Shown: positions 16,227-25,718, counted from the first letter of the stretch. The stretch: 64,000 nucleotides of DNA from Arachidicoccus soli (GCF_003600625.1 NZ_CP032489.1:930001-994000), one strand, 5' to 3'. Notes: generated by a model not told the origin, from the sequence alone. Translations and numbers: made by a program.

Positions 16227-17216
16227 ATGGATTCCGTAATTAACGATTCTACCAACACTCATACAATAACAGAAAAAAGTTCAGTATTTTCTTCAGGAGT
16301 TTTGTCTAAACGAAAGGCTAAGCAAGCAAAGCGCATGTACCGCCATATTAGAGGGGAAAAGATTTTTAAGCGCGCTTTAACCCTTACCGGTATCATAATA
16401 ATTACATTGGTTTTTGGCATTTTGCTTACACTTTTTTTGCAGTCTCTTCCGTCTATAAAAGCCTTAGGATTGAGGTTTTTTTGGACAAAGACTTGGAATC
16501 CTGTCCAAAATGTCTTTGGGGCATTGCCCTTTTTAATAGGAACATTGATTACTTCATTTTTAGCATTAATCATCTCAGTCCCATTCTCAATCGCAATTGC
16601 CATTTTTTTGGGAGAATATTTCCCCAAGGGAGGGTTTTCTAATTTTATTAAAAATACTATCGACCTCATTGCCGCTGTACCCTCTGTGATATTTGGCTTT
16701 TGGGGATTTTTTGTTTTAGTGCCTATGATTCGGTTGTTAGAAACAAAAATCGGTGTAATGCCCAATGGAGTAGGACTTTTCGCTGCTTCATTGGTCCTGG
16801 CAATAATGATTATCCCGTATGCTGCGTCTATCGGTACGACTATGATTAAGATGGTTCCTTCTTCTTTGAAAGAAGGTGCCTATGCTTTAGGAGCCACTAG
16901 ATGGGAGGTTTTACGAAATGTGATTTTACCTTATTCTAAATCTGGATTGTTTGCAGGAATTTTATTATCCCTCGGACGGGCTATTGGTGAAACAATGGCT
17001 GTAACAATGGTGATAGGCAATGCCAATTTTTTACCCAAAAGCCTTTTCGCCCCGGGCAATACTATGGCCAGCGTAATTGCCAACGAATTTACAGAAGCAG
17101 ATCATCCCGTATATTTATCTGCATTGATAGAAATGGGATTATTCTTGTTTTTGGTAACTTTTGTTATCAATTTTATTGGGAAAAAAGTAATAAAAAGAGC
17201 CACTAAAAATAGTTAA
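16227..17216 (+). CDS. pstC: Phosphate ABC transporter permease PstC
   Basis: The 329-residue inner-membrane protein has six or more predicted helices, the first near 50-72. The permease signature for contact with the ATPase is ALGATRWEVLRNVILPYSKSGLFAG in the second half, and AVPSVIFGFWG is the conserved PstC segment. It pairs with PstA to form the phosphate channel. The stop codon overlaps the start of pstA by one base (TAATG), showing translational coupling. The N-terminal 45 residues are a polar basic extension (SKRKAKQAKRMYRHIR) before the first helix. Confidence 0.94.
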   Translation: MDSVINDSTNTHTITEKSSVFSSGVLSKRKAKQAKRMYRHIRGEKIFKRALTLTGIIIITLVFGILLTLFLQSLPSIKALGLRFFWTKTWNPVQNVFGALPFLIGTLITSFLALIISVPFSIAIAIFLGEYFPKGGFSNFIKNTIDLIAAVPSVIFGFWGFFVLVPMIRLLETKIGVMPNGVGLFAASLVLAIMIIPYAASIGTTMIKMVPSSLKEGAYALGATRWEVLRNVILPYSKSGLFAGILLSLGRAIGETMAVTMVIGNANFLPKSLFAPGNTMASVIANEFTEADHPVYLSALIEMGLFLFLVTFVINFIGKKVIKRATKNS

Positions 17217-18067
17217 TGGAAATGAACACAAAACTGAAATACCGCATTGCGAAAAATAGGGGTATGCGTTGGTTTACTATATTGCTTGCTTTTGCTTGTG
17301 TTTTGCCTTTGGCTTTAATTTTAATTTATATCATTAAATCAGGCATAAGCGCTATCAATTGGAACTTCATTGTAAACATACCCAAACCGGTCGGTGAAAC
17401 CGGTGGGGGCATCGCAAATGCGCTTATTGGAACACTTATCATCATTATTGTTGCAACGATTATTTCTGTGCCGATTGGGATAATGTGTGGTATTTATTTA
17501 AGCGAAAACAAAAAAAGTAAAATTGCCTATTGGGCAAGCATGTGTGTAGATATATTGCAAGGGGTTCCCTCTATCGTTATTGGTATTGTCGCTTATTTCT
17601 GGTTGGTGCGACCAATGGGTGGTTTCTCTGCGTTGTCCGGTAGTATTGCATTAGCAGTAATGATGTTCCCCATTATTATTCGCTCTACAGAAGAAACTTT
17701 AAAACTCTTGCCCGACTCCCTAAAAGAAGCAGCTTATGCCTTAGGTATGCCTTTTCACCGTGTTATATTAAAAATTATTATCCCTTGTGGGTTTAGCGGA
17801 ATTATTTCCGGCGTAATGCTTTCAGTGGCGCGAGTAGCGGGTGAGACAGCACCTTTGCTTTTTACTGCCTTTGGTAATCCGTATATTGAAACCAATCTAG
17901 GCAAACCTATGCAAAGTTTACCTTTGCTAATCTTTAATTATGCCACCAGCTCTTATAAAGATTGGCAAAATTTGGCCTGGGGCGCTTCTTTAGTATTATT
18001 GGTTTTGGTACTGACTCTCAACATGCTTACAAAAATTATGACAAGAAAATGGAAAGTACAATTATAA
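17216..18067 (+). CDS. pstA: Phosphate ABC transporter permease PstA
   Basis: The 283-residue permease has six predicted helices and the conserved segments LQGVPSIVIGIVAYFW, AYALGMPFHRVILKIIIPCGFSGI (ATPase contact loop) and GETAPLLFTAFG. It forms the membrane channel with PstC. The start overlaps the pstC stop by one base; its own 3' end overlaps the pstB start by 19 bp, so the pst genes are tightly coupled. Confidence 0.94.
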   Translation: MEMNTKLKYRIAKNRGMRWFTILLAFACVLPLALILIYIIKSGISAINWNFIVNIPKPVGETGGGIANALIGTLIIIIVATIISVPIGIMCGIYLSENKKSKIAYWASMCVDILQGVPSIVIGIVAYFWLVRPMGGFSALSGSIALAVMMFPIIIRSTEETLKLLPDSLKEAAYALGMPFHRVILKIIIPCGFSGIISGVMLSVARVAGETAPLLFTAFGNPYIETNLGKPMQSLPLLIFNYATSSYKDWQNLAWGASLVLLVLVLTLNMLTKIMTRKWKVQL

Positions 18068-18807
18068 AAACAGTAAATTATAATTCTTATTTTGGTGAAA
18101 ATCACGTTGTCAAAAACGTGAACATGGAAATACCGGAGAACAATGTGATAGCGGTGATGGGGCCTTCAGGATGCGGAAAGACTACTTTCCTAAGAGGCAT
18201 CAATAGAATGCATGAGTTGGTCACTGGTGCACACGCCAATGGTAATATTTTTTTACATAAGGAAGATGTGATGAAAATGCATCCGATTGTTGTGCGTTTA
18301 AAAGTAGGAATGGTTTTTCAACGCCCGAATCCATTTCCCAACCTAAGTCTTTATGATAATGTATTGGCAGGATATAAGCTCAATGGAATTAAGTTGGCAA
18401 AATCGGAGCGCGATAAAATAGTAGAAGAATCTTTAACTAAAGTCGCTTTATGGAAAGAAGTAAAAGATTCATTAAATAAAAAAGGAACTTTCCTTTCAGG
18501 GGGACAGCAACAGCGATTATGTATTGCACGAGCAGTGGCAATGCAACCTGAAGTCCTATTGTTCGATGAGCCCACTTCTGCCCTGGATCCCATATCGACT
18601 GCCACTGTAGAAGAATTATTTAAAGAACTAAAAAAGAATTATACGCTTATTATTGTTACGCATAATATGCAACAAGCGGCTCGTGTAAGTGATAAAACGG
18701 CTTTCTTTTATATGGGTGAATTGGTTGAATATGATGATACAAAACAGATGTTTACCAACCCGAAGGATGAACGAACACAAAATTATATTACAGGTAGGTT
18801 TAGCTAA
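18049..18807 (+). CDS. pstB: Phosphate ABC transporter ATP-binding protein PstB
   Basis: The 252-residue ATPase energises phosphate uptake. Walker A GPSGCGKTT is at 38-46, the Q-loop VFQRPNPFP at about 89-97, the signature LSGGQQQR at 149-156, Walker B LLFDEPTSALD at 170-180 and the switch His in VTHNMQQA. I start it at the ATG at 18049 because this gives the normal PstB N-terminus. The frame is open further upstream, but those codons only duplicate pstA in another frame. It overlaps the pstA 3' end by 19 bp. Confidence 0.94.
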   Translation: MESTIIKTVNYNSYFGENHVVKNVNMEIPENNVIAVMGPSGCGKTTFLRGINRMHELVTGAHANGNIFLHKEDVMKMHPIVVRLKVGMVFQRPNPFPNLSLYDNVLAGYKLNGIKLAKSERDKIVEESLTKVALWKEVKDSLNKKGTFLSGGQQQRLCIARAVAMQPEVLLFDEPTSALDPISTATVEELFKELKKNYTLIIVTHNMQQAARVSDKTAFFYMGELVEYDDTKQMFTNPKDERTQNYITGRFS

Positions 18808-18846
18808 TTAAAAAGATTAGTTGTAAATTCTTTAAATGAAAAAATT

Positions 18847-19509
18847 ATGGCACAAATAGAATCCGAAATTCTTCAATTAAAAGAAGAAGTAATTAATATG
18901 TGGGTTTTGGTAAATGCGCAATTACGCAAGGCCAAATTAGCGATGATAGATTTTGATAAGGATCTAGCATGGGAAGTGATTGTAAAAGAAAAAAGAGTAA
19001 ACGGTTATGAATTAAAAATTGATCGTGACTGCGAAAATATTCTGGCTATAAGAACACCTGTGGCTGTGGACTTACGCTTTGTATTGGCTGTTCTGAAGAT
19101 TAATAACAATCTTGAACGTATAGGTGATATTGCAGAAGGGATTGCGAAATATATCATCCATACAGAAGCAAAATTTTCGACGGAATTATTAAAATCTTCA
19201 AAAGTATTGGAGATGCTTGAAGTTGGATTCTCCATTTTAGATGATGCATTAGCTGCATTTGAAAATGAAAATACAATGCTTGCACGAGGTATTTTTCAAA
19301 GAGACGAATTTTTGGACGAAATAAATAAAAGTGCTATAGAATTTGCAAAAGCCTACCTACAAGAACATCCTTCAGAAACCGATGAGTTGTTGCATGTACT
19401 TTCTATAATAAGAAAACTGGAAAGAGTGGGTGACCAGACAAAAAATATAGCTGAAGAAATAATTTTCTATATTGAGGCAAAAGTACTTAAGCATAATAAT
19501 GATAAGTAG
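18847..19509 (+). CDS. phoU: Phosphate signalling/uptake regulator PhoU
   Basis: The 220-residue all-helical protein has two PhoU repeats. Each carries the metal-binding type motif, here NNLERIGDIAEGIAKY (about 79-94) and RKLERVGDQTKNIAEEI (about 183-199). PhoU links the Pst transporter to phosphate-responsive regulation and prevents phosphate overload. It is the last gene of the cluster, 39 bp after pstB. No PhoR/PhoB pair is in the window. A terminator follows. Confidence 0.93.
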   Translation: MAQIESEILQLKEEVINMWVLVNAQLRKAKLAMIDFDKDLAWEVIVKEKRVNGYELKIDRDCENILAIRTPVAVDLRFVLAVLKINNNLERIGDIAEGIAKYIIHTEAKFSTELLKSSKVLEMLEVGFSILDDALAAFENENTMLARGIFQRDEFLDEINKSAIEFAKAYLQEHPSETDELLHVLSIIRKLERVGDQTKNIAEEIIFYIEAKVLKHNNDK

Positions 19510-19545
19510 TACAACCGGAAGAAACAGTTTATGTATTATTTAAAG

Positions 19546-19580
19546 AATGGACTATTTGCACCTGCATATAGTCCATTTTC
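19546..19580. terminator. Bidirectional terminator between phoU and the DUF4197 gene
   Basis: AATGGACTAT pairs with ATAGTCCATT (19568-19577) and is followed by TTC on the plus strand. It lies between two convergent genes and could serve both. Confidence 0.65.
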
Positions 19581-19587
19581 TCTGGTA

Positions 19588-20295
19588 TTATTTGTTCCCA
19601 AAAATCTGCCTCAATGCAGCCGTAGTTTGTTGAGCAGGATTGTGGCGAATATTTTTTTCGGTAGTGGCCATCTGACTAAACATTGCATTCATTGCCTGAT
19701 TGGCGACATAGTTGGTTAAATCAGGATTGATTTTGTTTTGCACCAAGGGTAAATTATTATAGGTAGTTGCCACCTGATTATAATATTTTGTCGCCTCGTT
19801 TTTATCTAAGGAAGATTTTATTACTGGCGTAAAAGCAGCGATTAATTGACCGGAGGTCCTCTGTCTAAAGAAATTGGTAATTGAATTGTCGCCGCCTGCT
19901 ATTAATCCTGCTGCATCAGTTATTGACATATTTTTTACTGCATTTGTAAAAATGGGCTTGGCTAAAGAAATAGCCTGCTCTGCCGAATGATTAATTTGCG
20001 TTTCTGCATTATTTACAAGGCTTCCAAAACCTAATGCTTGTAATGTTCCTGCAACTCTTTGCACTTCTGGAGGAAGTAATATTCTATACAGAGAATTGTT
20101 GAGAAAGCCATTGTTGCTTCCTAGGTTGCCAATTCCCGATAATGCACTTTGTAACAATAAATCTTTAATTGCAGTATTGCCTATATTACCTGTATTTTGT
20201 GTATTTACGGTATTAAGTGAATTGCCCAGTTGATTGAGATTGGCGCAAGAAGCAAATAATAAAGTACTGGTAAAAACGATTAGAATTTTTTTCAT
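19588..20295 (-). CDS. DUF4197 lipoprotein
   Basis: The 235-residue protein begins with a lipoprotein signal (ILIVFTSTLLFASC, lipid Cys at 17). The body is a helical DUF4197 domain: AIKDLLLQSALSGI, ILLPPEVQRVAGTLQALGFG, NHSAEQAISLAKPIF, FRQRTSGQLIAAFTPVIKSSL and LTNYVANQAMNAMFSQMA...EKNIRHNPAQQTT. The family is common in Bacteroidota and Proteobacteria and has no known function; it should be periplasmic and membrane-anchored. It is convergent with phoU and sits downstream of dapF on the same strand, with a 60-bp gap, so co-transcription with dapF is possible. Confidence 0.9.
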   Translation of the reverse strand: MKKILIVFTSTLLFASCANLNQLGNSLNTVNTQNTGNIGNTAIKDLLLQSALSGIGNLGSNNGFLNNSLYRILLPPEVQRVAGTLQALGFGSLVNNAETQINHSAEQAISLAKPIFTNAVKNMSITDAAGLIAGGDNSITNFFRQRTSGQLIAAFTPVIKSSLDKNEATKYYNQVATTYNNLPLVQNKINPDLTNYVANQAMNAMFSQMATTEKNIRHNPAQQTTAALRQIFGNK

Positions 20296-20355
20296 ACGGG
20301 ATAAAAGATTGATTGAATAGAATTGATAATAGAAGAGGGGTTGATATATTTTTGA

Positions 20356-21138
20356 TTAAGCTAATGTCTTTTCTCCTTTAAACACAAAGGTTGCAGGTCC
20401 GCAAAGCCAGATATTATTAAAAGCCTCTTCATTGATTCTGTCGAATTCTACCGCTAATTTTCCGCCTAAAGTTTCTACTTCTATACGGTTAAATCCTCTG
20501 TCATTATGCGCTGATACCAGGCTTGCGGCTGTAACGCCAGTGCCGCAACTGAAGGTTTCGTCTTCCACACCACGTTCATAAGTACGGACAAAAATACTAG
20601 TATCGTTAATGGTTTGTACAAAATTTACATTAATGCCTTCTTGTTCATAAGCTTCACTATTACGAATAGCCCTGCCTTCTTCTACCACATTTATATTATC
20701 AAGGTTTGCTACTAATTTGATGTAATGTGGACTGCCTGTGTTTAATTCATAATCATTATTGATAGACTTAATACTGTATACGTCTTTCATTTTTAAATGG
20801 ACCCAACCACTATCTTCAATAGTGGCTATATGTTCTCCGTCAATAGCAAGGAAATGAAATTCGTTTTTTAGAATACCCATGTGTTTCGCAAACTGCACTG
20901 CACATCGACCACCATTTCCACACATGCTTTGTGAGCCATCGGCATTATAATAATCCATTTCAAAGTCAAGTTTCGGGTGATTTTTTAAAATAATAACCCC
21001 GTCTGCTCCTATGCCAAACCTGCGATTGCAAATATTATGAATTTGTTCAGAATTCAATTTTATTTCTTGTGTTCTTCCATCTATCATTACAAAGTCGTTG
21101 CCTGTACCTTGATATTTATAAAAAGTAATTAATTGCAT
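20356..21138 (-). CDS. dapF: Diaminopimelate epimerase
   Basis: The 260-residue enzyme interconverts LL- and meso-diaminopimelate, the last step before lysine and the cross-linking residue of peptidoglycan. Both catalytic cysteines are present: Cys73 in MCGNGGRC and Cys198 in SCGTGVTA. The N-terminal YQGTGNDFVMIDGR and FGIGADGVIIL elements are canonical. It is the second gene of a minus-strand run, 28 bp after the nucleoside phosphorylase gene. It belongs to the same pathway as the aspartate kinase at 8.7 kb. Confidence 0.95.
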   Translation of the reverse strand: MQLITFYKYQGTGNDFVMIDGRTQEIKLNSEQIHNICNRRFGIGADGVIILKNHPKLDFEMDYYNADGSQSMCGNGGRCAVQFAKHMGILKNEFHFLAIDGEHIATIEDSGWVHLKMKDVYSIKSINNDYELNTGSPHYIKLVANLDNINVVEEGRAIRNSEAYEQEGINVNFVQTINDTSIFVRTYERGVEDETFSCGTGVTAASLVSAHNDRGFNRIEVETLGGKLAVEFDRINEEAFNNIWLCGPATFVFKGEKTLA

Positions 21139-21166
21139 TGAAATGTTTAAAAATTAAAGTTGTATA

Positions 21167-22045
21167 TTAAATGTTACTAATGATTGATAATGCCTTTTTA
21201 ATGGTATTTTCTACAGCTACTTTCCCATCTTTAGAGAAAGTATGTGAAACTCTATTGGCAACTACGGCACTTATACTAAGACATTGGTGTCCCAAAAGTT
21301 TACCCAAACCATAAATCGCACTCGTTTCCATCTCAAAGTTACCGATTCTATAAGAACCATAAGTGAAATGTGTAAGCATATCGATAAAATTAGGATATTG
21401 TAAACCCAATCTTAATACTCGCCCTTGCGGACCATAAAAACCGGGACAGGTCACGGTAATACCATGGTGGAAGCCGTCTACAAAATTTTTAAGTAAAGTC
21501 GTTCCTGCAGCATTGATATAGGGTTTTGAAAACTGATGATCGATTTGTGTTTGTTGCATAAACTGCTGAATTAATTCACGCTCTTCTTCATTGTTTTCTT
21601 GCAAATAATAATTGAGTAAATTATCTATTCCTAAGCCATGTGTGCTTACAATAGCTGTATCTACCGGTATATCCTCTTGCAATGAGCCGCAAGTTCCTAT
21701 GCGAATAATATTTAAGGAATTTAGTTGAGGTTTGATAGTTCGTGACGAAAAATCAATATTAACTAATGCATCTAACTCGTTTAATACGATATCTATATTG
21801 TCAGGCCCAATACCGGTGGAAACAACAGATATTCTTTTTTTACCTATGAAACCGGTATGTGTTACAAATTCTCGATGATTTTGTATAAATTCAATTTGGT
21901 CAAAATATTTGCTTATTTCTTTTACACGATCAGGGTCTCCAACTGTAATAATTGTTGATGCTAGTTCTTCGGGTTTTACATTCAGGTGATAAATGGCGCC
22001 GCGATCGTTGATAATGAGTTCACTTTCAGGAATGATATTCTTCAT
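21167..22045 (-). CDS. Nucleoside phosphorylase (uridine phosphorylase-like)
   Basis: The 292-residue protein belongs to the PNP/UDP phosphorylase superfamily. Seen motifs are ITVGDPDRV (phosphate loop), SVVSTGIGPDNIDIVLNEL, IIRIGTCGSLQEDI, and NFEMETSAIYGLGKLLGH (ribose-binding Met-Glu). It cleaves a nucleoside with phosphate to a base and ribose-1-phosphate; uridine is the most likely substrate by resemblance, but specificity is not certain. It heads the minus-strand run with dapF and is divergent from the tRNA-Cys gene. Confidence 0.85.
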   Translation of the reverse strand: MKNIIPESELIINDRGAIYHLNVKPEELASTIITVGDPDRVKEISKYFDQIEFIQNHREFVTHTGFIGKKRISVVSTGIGPDNIDIVLNELDALVNIDFSSRTIKPQLNSLNIIRIGTCGSLQEDIPVDTAIVSTHGLGIDNLLNYYLQENNEEERELIQQFMQQTQIDHQFSKPYINAAGTTLLKNFVDGFHHGITVTCPGFYGPQGRVLRLGLQYPNFIDMLTHFTYGSYRIGNFEMETSAIYGLGKLLGHQCLSISAVVANRVSHTFSKDGKVAVENTIKKALSIISNI

Positions 22046-22126
22046 GCTGCAAATGGAAATGTGATAATGGCGGCAAGTTAATAAATAAAATATTGAAAAT
22101 GTATTTTGTAATATGCCGGAATATGT

Positions 22127-22134
22127 TATTTTTG
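22127..22134 (+). promoter_or_regulatory. TAnnTTTG promoter of tRNA-Cys
   Basis: TATTTTTG at 22127-22134 is preceded by TTTG at 22105-22108 (18-base spacing), matching the Bacteroidota TTTG/TAnnTTTG promoter. The tRNA 5' end is 20 bases downstream. Confidence 0.65.
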
Positions 22135-22153
22135 CAACCCCTGAATAAGTAAT

Positions 22154-22224
22154 GGTCTGGTGGCCGAGTGGCTAGGCAGAGCTCTGCAAAAGCTCCTACA
22201 GCGGTTCGAATCCGCTCTGGACCT
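22154..22224 (+). tRNA. tRNA-Cys (GCA)
   Basis: The 71-base gene folds into a full cloverleaf. The acceptor is GGTCTGG with CTGGACC (two wobble pairs), the D-arm GCC/GGC, the anticodon stem GAGCT/AGCTC with loop CTGCAAA (anticodon GCA), and the T-arm AGCGG TTCGAAT CCGCT. The discriminator base is T, as expected for tRNA-Cys. CCA is not encoded. A strong terminator follows directly. Confidence 0.95.
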
Positions 22225-22225
22225 C

Positions 22226-22255
22226 AAAAAGCGCTGAAAATATCAGCGCTTTTTT
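22226..22255 (+). terminator. Intrinsic terminator of tRNA-Cys
   Basis: AAAAAGCGCTGA pairs with TCAGCGCTTTTT around a 5-base loop and ends in six T, 1 base after the tRNA. Confidence 0.9.
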
Positions 22256-22272
22256 ATTGAATTACTCTTTTG

Positions 22273-23127
22273 ATGACAATACATTTTGCCCAGAGTTCGC
22301 TTAAAGATAATTTAACGACGCTTTACAGTGTTCGTGAAGCGGCTAATATTGCCAATTTAGTATTAGAAAAGATCACTAAATTTTCTCGAATAGACAGGCT
22401 TATTAATAAAGATAAGGAATTAACCTCCATTCAAATAAGTTTATTAGAGAGGTATACAGATCAACTGCTTCAAAATCGCCCGGTACAATATGTTCTCGGT
22501 GAAGCACATTTTTCGGGGCTTACCTTTTTTGTGAATGAAAAAGTACTAATACCCAGACCTGAAACAGAAGAGCTTGTATTGTGGATTACAGAGAATATTG
22601 GCCAAAATCCTTACAGTGTTTTAGATATCGGTACGGGAAGTGGATGTATTGCGGTTTCTCTAAAAAATCGAATGCCAAATTGTAAAATTTCCGCATTAGA
22701 TATTTCTTATGAAGCATTAAATATTGCACAACAAAATGCACAAGATAATGATGTTGAAGTTGATTTTTTGGAGGCTGACATTTTAAATGAAAGCACTTGG
22801 AATTCTTTTGGGGAATATAATTGTATTGTAAGTAACCCCCCTTATATTACAAAGAGCGAACAAGAGCTTATGAATGCCAATGTTTTGAACTATGAGCCTC
22901 ATACAGCCTTATTTGTGCCGAATAATGAACCTCTTCTCTTTTATGAGAGAATTGCCCTGTTTGCACAACAGCATTTACTAAAAGATGGATATTTGTTCTT
23001 TGAAATTAACGAAAATTTGGGCCTTAAAACTGTCAGGTTACTTCAGGAAAAAGGCTTTAAAAACATTGAGCTAAAAAAGGATTTGCAAGGGAAAGATAGA
23101 ATGGTTAAGTGTTTGTTTAAAAAATAA
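22273..23127 (+). CDS. prmC: Peptide chain release factor N5-glutamine methyltransferase
   Basis: The 284-residue enzyme methylates the GGQ glutamine of release factors RF1 and RF2. An N-terminal helical domain (1-80, with RPVQYVLG at 69-76) precedes a Rossmann methyltransferase domain, with SAM-binding DIGTGSG at 118-124 and the catalytic NPPY at 188-191. I start at the ATG at 22273, not the TTG just before it. It is independent of the tRNA operon, because the tRNA terminator lies between. The msrA gene follows after about 40 bp. Confidence 0.93.
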   Translation: MTIHFAQSSLKDNLTTLYSVREAANIANLVLEKITKFSRIDRLINKDKELTSIQISLLERYTDQLLQNRPVQYVLGEAHFSGLTFFVNEKVLIPRPETEELVLWITENIGQNPYSVLDIGTGSGCIAVSLKNRMPNCKISALDISYEALNIAQQNAQDNDVEVDFLEADILNESTWNSFGEYNCIVSNPPYITKSEQELMNANVLNYEPHTALFVPNNEPLLFYERIALFAQQHLLKDGYLFFEINENLGLKTVRLLQEKGFKNIELKKDLQGKDRMVKCLFKK

Positions 23128-23169
23128 AATTTCTTTGTAATAAATTATTTCTTTAGTAGTTTGCAAACA

Positions 23170-23856
23170 ATGAATCGTTTTAAAGTTGTGAATATGAGTA
23201 GTAAGTTATTATTTTTGACAGGTGCAGTTTTATGTTTTGCGTCTTTTACTTCTTGTGTTGAACAGAAAAACCATCAAAGAAATAATGTTGATGAACAATT
23301 CGCCGACAAAAATTTAGAAATGGGAAATATAGATACAGCTACGTTTGGCACCGGATGTTTTTGGTGTACGGAAGCGATCTTTCAGCGTTTGAAAGGTGTT
23401 GCAAAAGTAATTAGTGGTTATAGCGGTGGAAACACACCTAAACCCACATATGAAGAAGTTTGCTCAGGTACAACCGGTTATGCAGAAGCTTGTCAAATTA
23501 TGTATGATCCTTCTGTGATTTCTTTTGAAGAGTTATTAAAGGTATTTTGGCAAACACACGACCCCACAACGCTTAACAGACAAGGTAACGACGTAGGTAC
23601 ACAATATCGAAGCGTCATCTTTTATCATAATGAAGAACAAGAGAAAGAAGCTCAACATTATAAAGATGCGTTACAACAAAGTGGTGCTTGGGATAAGCCT
23701 ATTGTAACTTCAATTGAACCATATAAATCTTTCTTTTCTGCGGAAAATTATCATCAAAATTACTATAACGACAATCCAAGACAAATGTATTGTCAATATG
23801 TAATAAAGCCGAAATTGGAGAAATTTGAAAAGGCATTTAAAGATAAATTGAAATAA
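23170..23856 (+). CDS. msrA: Peptide-methionine (S)-S-oxide reductase, lipoprotein form
   Basis: The 228-residue protein reduces methionine-S-sulfoxide in damaged proteins. The catalytic Cys63 lies in TGCFWCTEA, and GYSGG, VCSGTTGYAEA, FWQTHDPTTLNRQGNDVGTQYRS and YHQNYY are all canonical MsrA segments. It carries an N-terminal lipoprotein signal with Cys29 (SFTSCV), so it should be anchored in the cell envelope, unlike the usual cytoplasmic enzyme. I take the ATG at 23170 over the upstream TTG. A second ATG at 23194 is also possible. A strong terminator follows. Confidence 0.93.
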   Translation: MNRFKVVNMSSKLLFLTGAVLCFASFTSCVEQKNHQRNNVDEQFADKNLEMGNIDTATFGTGCFWCTEAIFQRLKGVAKVISGYSGGNTPKPTYEEVCSGTTGYAEACQIMYDPSVISFEELLKVFWQTHDPTTLNRQGNDVGTQYRSVIFYHNEEQEKEAQHYKDALQQSGAWDKPIVTSIEPYKSFFSAENYHQNYYNDNPRQMYCQYVIKPKLEKFEKAFKDKLK

Positions 23857-23872
23857 AAATTGGTTGATTAAA

Positions 23873-23911
23873 AAATGCCGTAGCGAGAATTATTTTGCTG
23901 CGGCATTTTTA
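23873..23911. terminator. Bidirectional terminator after msrA
   Basis: AAATGCCGTAGC pairs with GCTGCGGCATTT with one wobble, around a 14-base loop, flanked by A and T runs. It lies between two convergent genes. Confidence 0.8.
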
Positions 23912-23993
23912 TTTTTATAATTGTTGAAATCTTTTTTCAGCTTATCTAGAATCATCAACACCAAAGCTTTTTTTATAATGACTCAATAAGCTA

Positions 23994-25685
23994 TTATTCT
24001 CCTTGCACCATCTTGCAACTTAAATAATACTGTCCTTCAATTGAAATAGGATTCAACATATTTGCCTCAATGGCCGTTTTTACAGATTTTGATTGCCATT
24101 CTGTGGAAGGTAAAAATTTAAACTCGTGACTCCCATCATGCAAAACAATAGGCATATGAAACCCTGCTACACAATTTGTATATCGATAATTGATGGTTTC
24201 ATTATTATCTGAAAAATAAAGCTCTAAAACAGGAATTTGTGTGGTAGTCAAATATTGTTGAAATACCTTGCTAAAATCTATCCCAGTGAATTCGTTGATA
24301 TAATCTTCTATCTGTTTTGAAGTTACAGTTTGATGATAAAATGTTTTGCAAATACCATGTAACAAATCGCGAAAAACCTTATCATTATTAATGCTATGAC
24401 GAATATTGTTAATCATATTTGCACCTTTATAATACATATCTTCACTGCCTTCATCATTTACACCATAATGCCCGATAATGGGTTTGTCATTTGTAATATT
24501 TTGACGGATACCATATACATAATCTTGTGCTTCTTTTTTACCCCAATAATATTCAACAAATAAAGCTTCACAATAGTTGGTAAAACTTTCGTGAATCCAC
24601 ATATCTGCAATATCTTTTGAAGTGATACTATTACCAAACCATTCGTGTCCACTTTCGTGTATAACAATAAAATCAAATTTTAAACCAATGCCGGTATGGG
24701 ATAAGTCGCGACCTAAGTAGCCATTTTTAAAATGATTACCATAAGCTATGGCACTTTGATGCTCCATTCCCAAATGAGATGCTTCTACTAGCTGATAGCC
24801 GTCTTCATAAAAAGGATAAGGCCCATACCAATATTCCAAGGCTTTTAACATTTTGAATACATCTGGTTCACAATGATTGCGCATTTTTTTAATATCATAA
24901 TCTAAAGCCCATAGCGTAACACTTAGCTTTCCTTTTAAGCCATTATAACAAGTATCTATTGCTTTGTATTTTCCTATGTAAGGAACGATATCATAATTAT
25001 TGATTGGGTTTTTAACCGCCCATTTATAACTCACTAAATGATGGGGCAATTCTTTTTTGACTACTAATCTTCCATTGCCAACAACCCTCAAAGTGTCGGA
25101 AACAATAGTCGTAAGACTTGCACCCAAATCTGGTTCATCTCCTTGGTAATCTTTACAAGGATACCAAACTGAAGCGCCTAAACCCTGACAGGCAACTGTC
25201 ATCCAAGGACGTCCCAGTGAATCCTTTGCCCAGATAAAACCGCCGTCCCAAGGTGCGTGTACAGCTTCTCTAGGTGCGCCATGATAATAAATAGTTATAG
25301 TGTTGATACTATTTAAACTTTCCTGAGGCAGTTTTATGAAGTAGGCGTTGCCATCTCTTCTTATTTTTGTTAATCTTTGGAGCCCATTAAAAAAAATGCT
25401 GTCAATTTCCATAGGCTTTTGCAAATCTATTTGCATTTCGTTAGAAGGGTTTTCTTGAATCACCTTGTAAGTAATCATATTATTCCCTTCAATAGTTTTA
25501 TCTGCATAATTAGGTTGAAAAGTGATGTCGTACCTTTGTACATCCCACCAAATACGGTCAGGACCATTGCTCCCGCGTAAAGTGTCAGCGTGTGTAAAAA
25601 TTTTTTCTTTACCACTTAATAATTGTGCTTTGCTGTGGTGTGCACAAAAAGAAATAAGAATAAATAAAATAAAAAGCTTTTTCAT
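23994..25685 (-). CDS. Secreted M1-family zinc aminopeptidase-like protein
   Basis: The 563-residue protein has a signal peptide (FILFILISFCAHHSKA, cleavage near 20) and the M1 architecture: an N-terminal beta saddle domain (about 45-240) and a catalytic domain with HESGH (343-347) plus the third zinc ligand Glu366 (WIHESF). The substrate-binding GAMEN element appears as GMEHQ (306-310), a known variant. It removes N-terminal residues from peptides, here in the periplasm. At 563 residues it lacks the long C-terminal helical domain of PepN, which suggests the shorter secreted subgroup. It is divergent from the binding-protein gene at 25719. Confidence 0.88.
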   Translation of the reverse strand: MKKLFILFILISFCAHHSKAQLLSGKEKIFTHADTLRGSNGPDRIWWDVQRYDITFQPNYADKTIEGNNMITYKVIQENPSNEMQIDLQKPMEIDSIFFNGLQRLTKIRRDGNAYFIKLPQESLNSINTITIYYHGAPREAVHAPWDGGFIWAKDSLGRPWMTVACQGLGASVWYPCKDYQGDEPDLGASLTTIVSDTLRVVGNGRLVVKKELPHHLVSYKWAVKNPINNYDIVPYIGKYKAIDTCYNGLKGKLSVTLWALDYDIKKMRNHCEPDVFKMLKALEYWYGPYPFYEDGYQLVEASHLGMEHQSAIAYGNHFKNGYLGRDLSHTGIGLKFDFIVIHESGHEWFGNSITSKDIADMWIHESFTNYCEALFVEYYWGKKEAQDYVYGIRQNITNDKPIIGHYGVNDEGSEDMYYKGANMINNIRHSINNDKVFRDLLHGICKTFYHQTVTSKQIEDYINEFTGIDFSKVFQQYLTTTQIPVLELYFSDNNETINYRYTNCVAGFHMPIVLHDGSHEFKFLPSTEWQSKSVKTAIEANMLNPISIEGQYYLSCKMVQGE

Positions 25686-25718
25686 GCTTTAAAACTACAA
25701 TGTTTTGGATATTTGACT

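Noticed and set aside
17962..18048. Longer N-terminus for PstB
   Set aside because: The extra 29 codons are pstA read in another frame and do not match the PstB family start.
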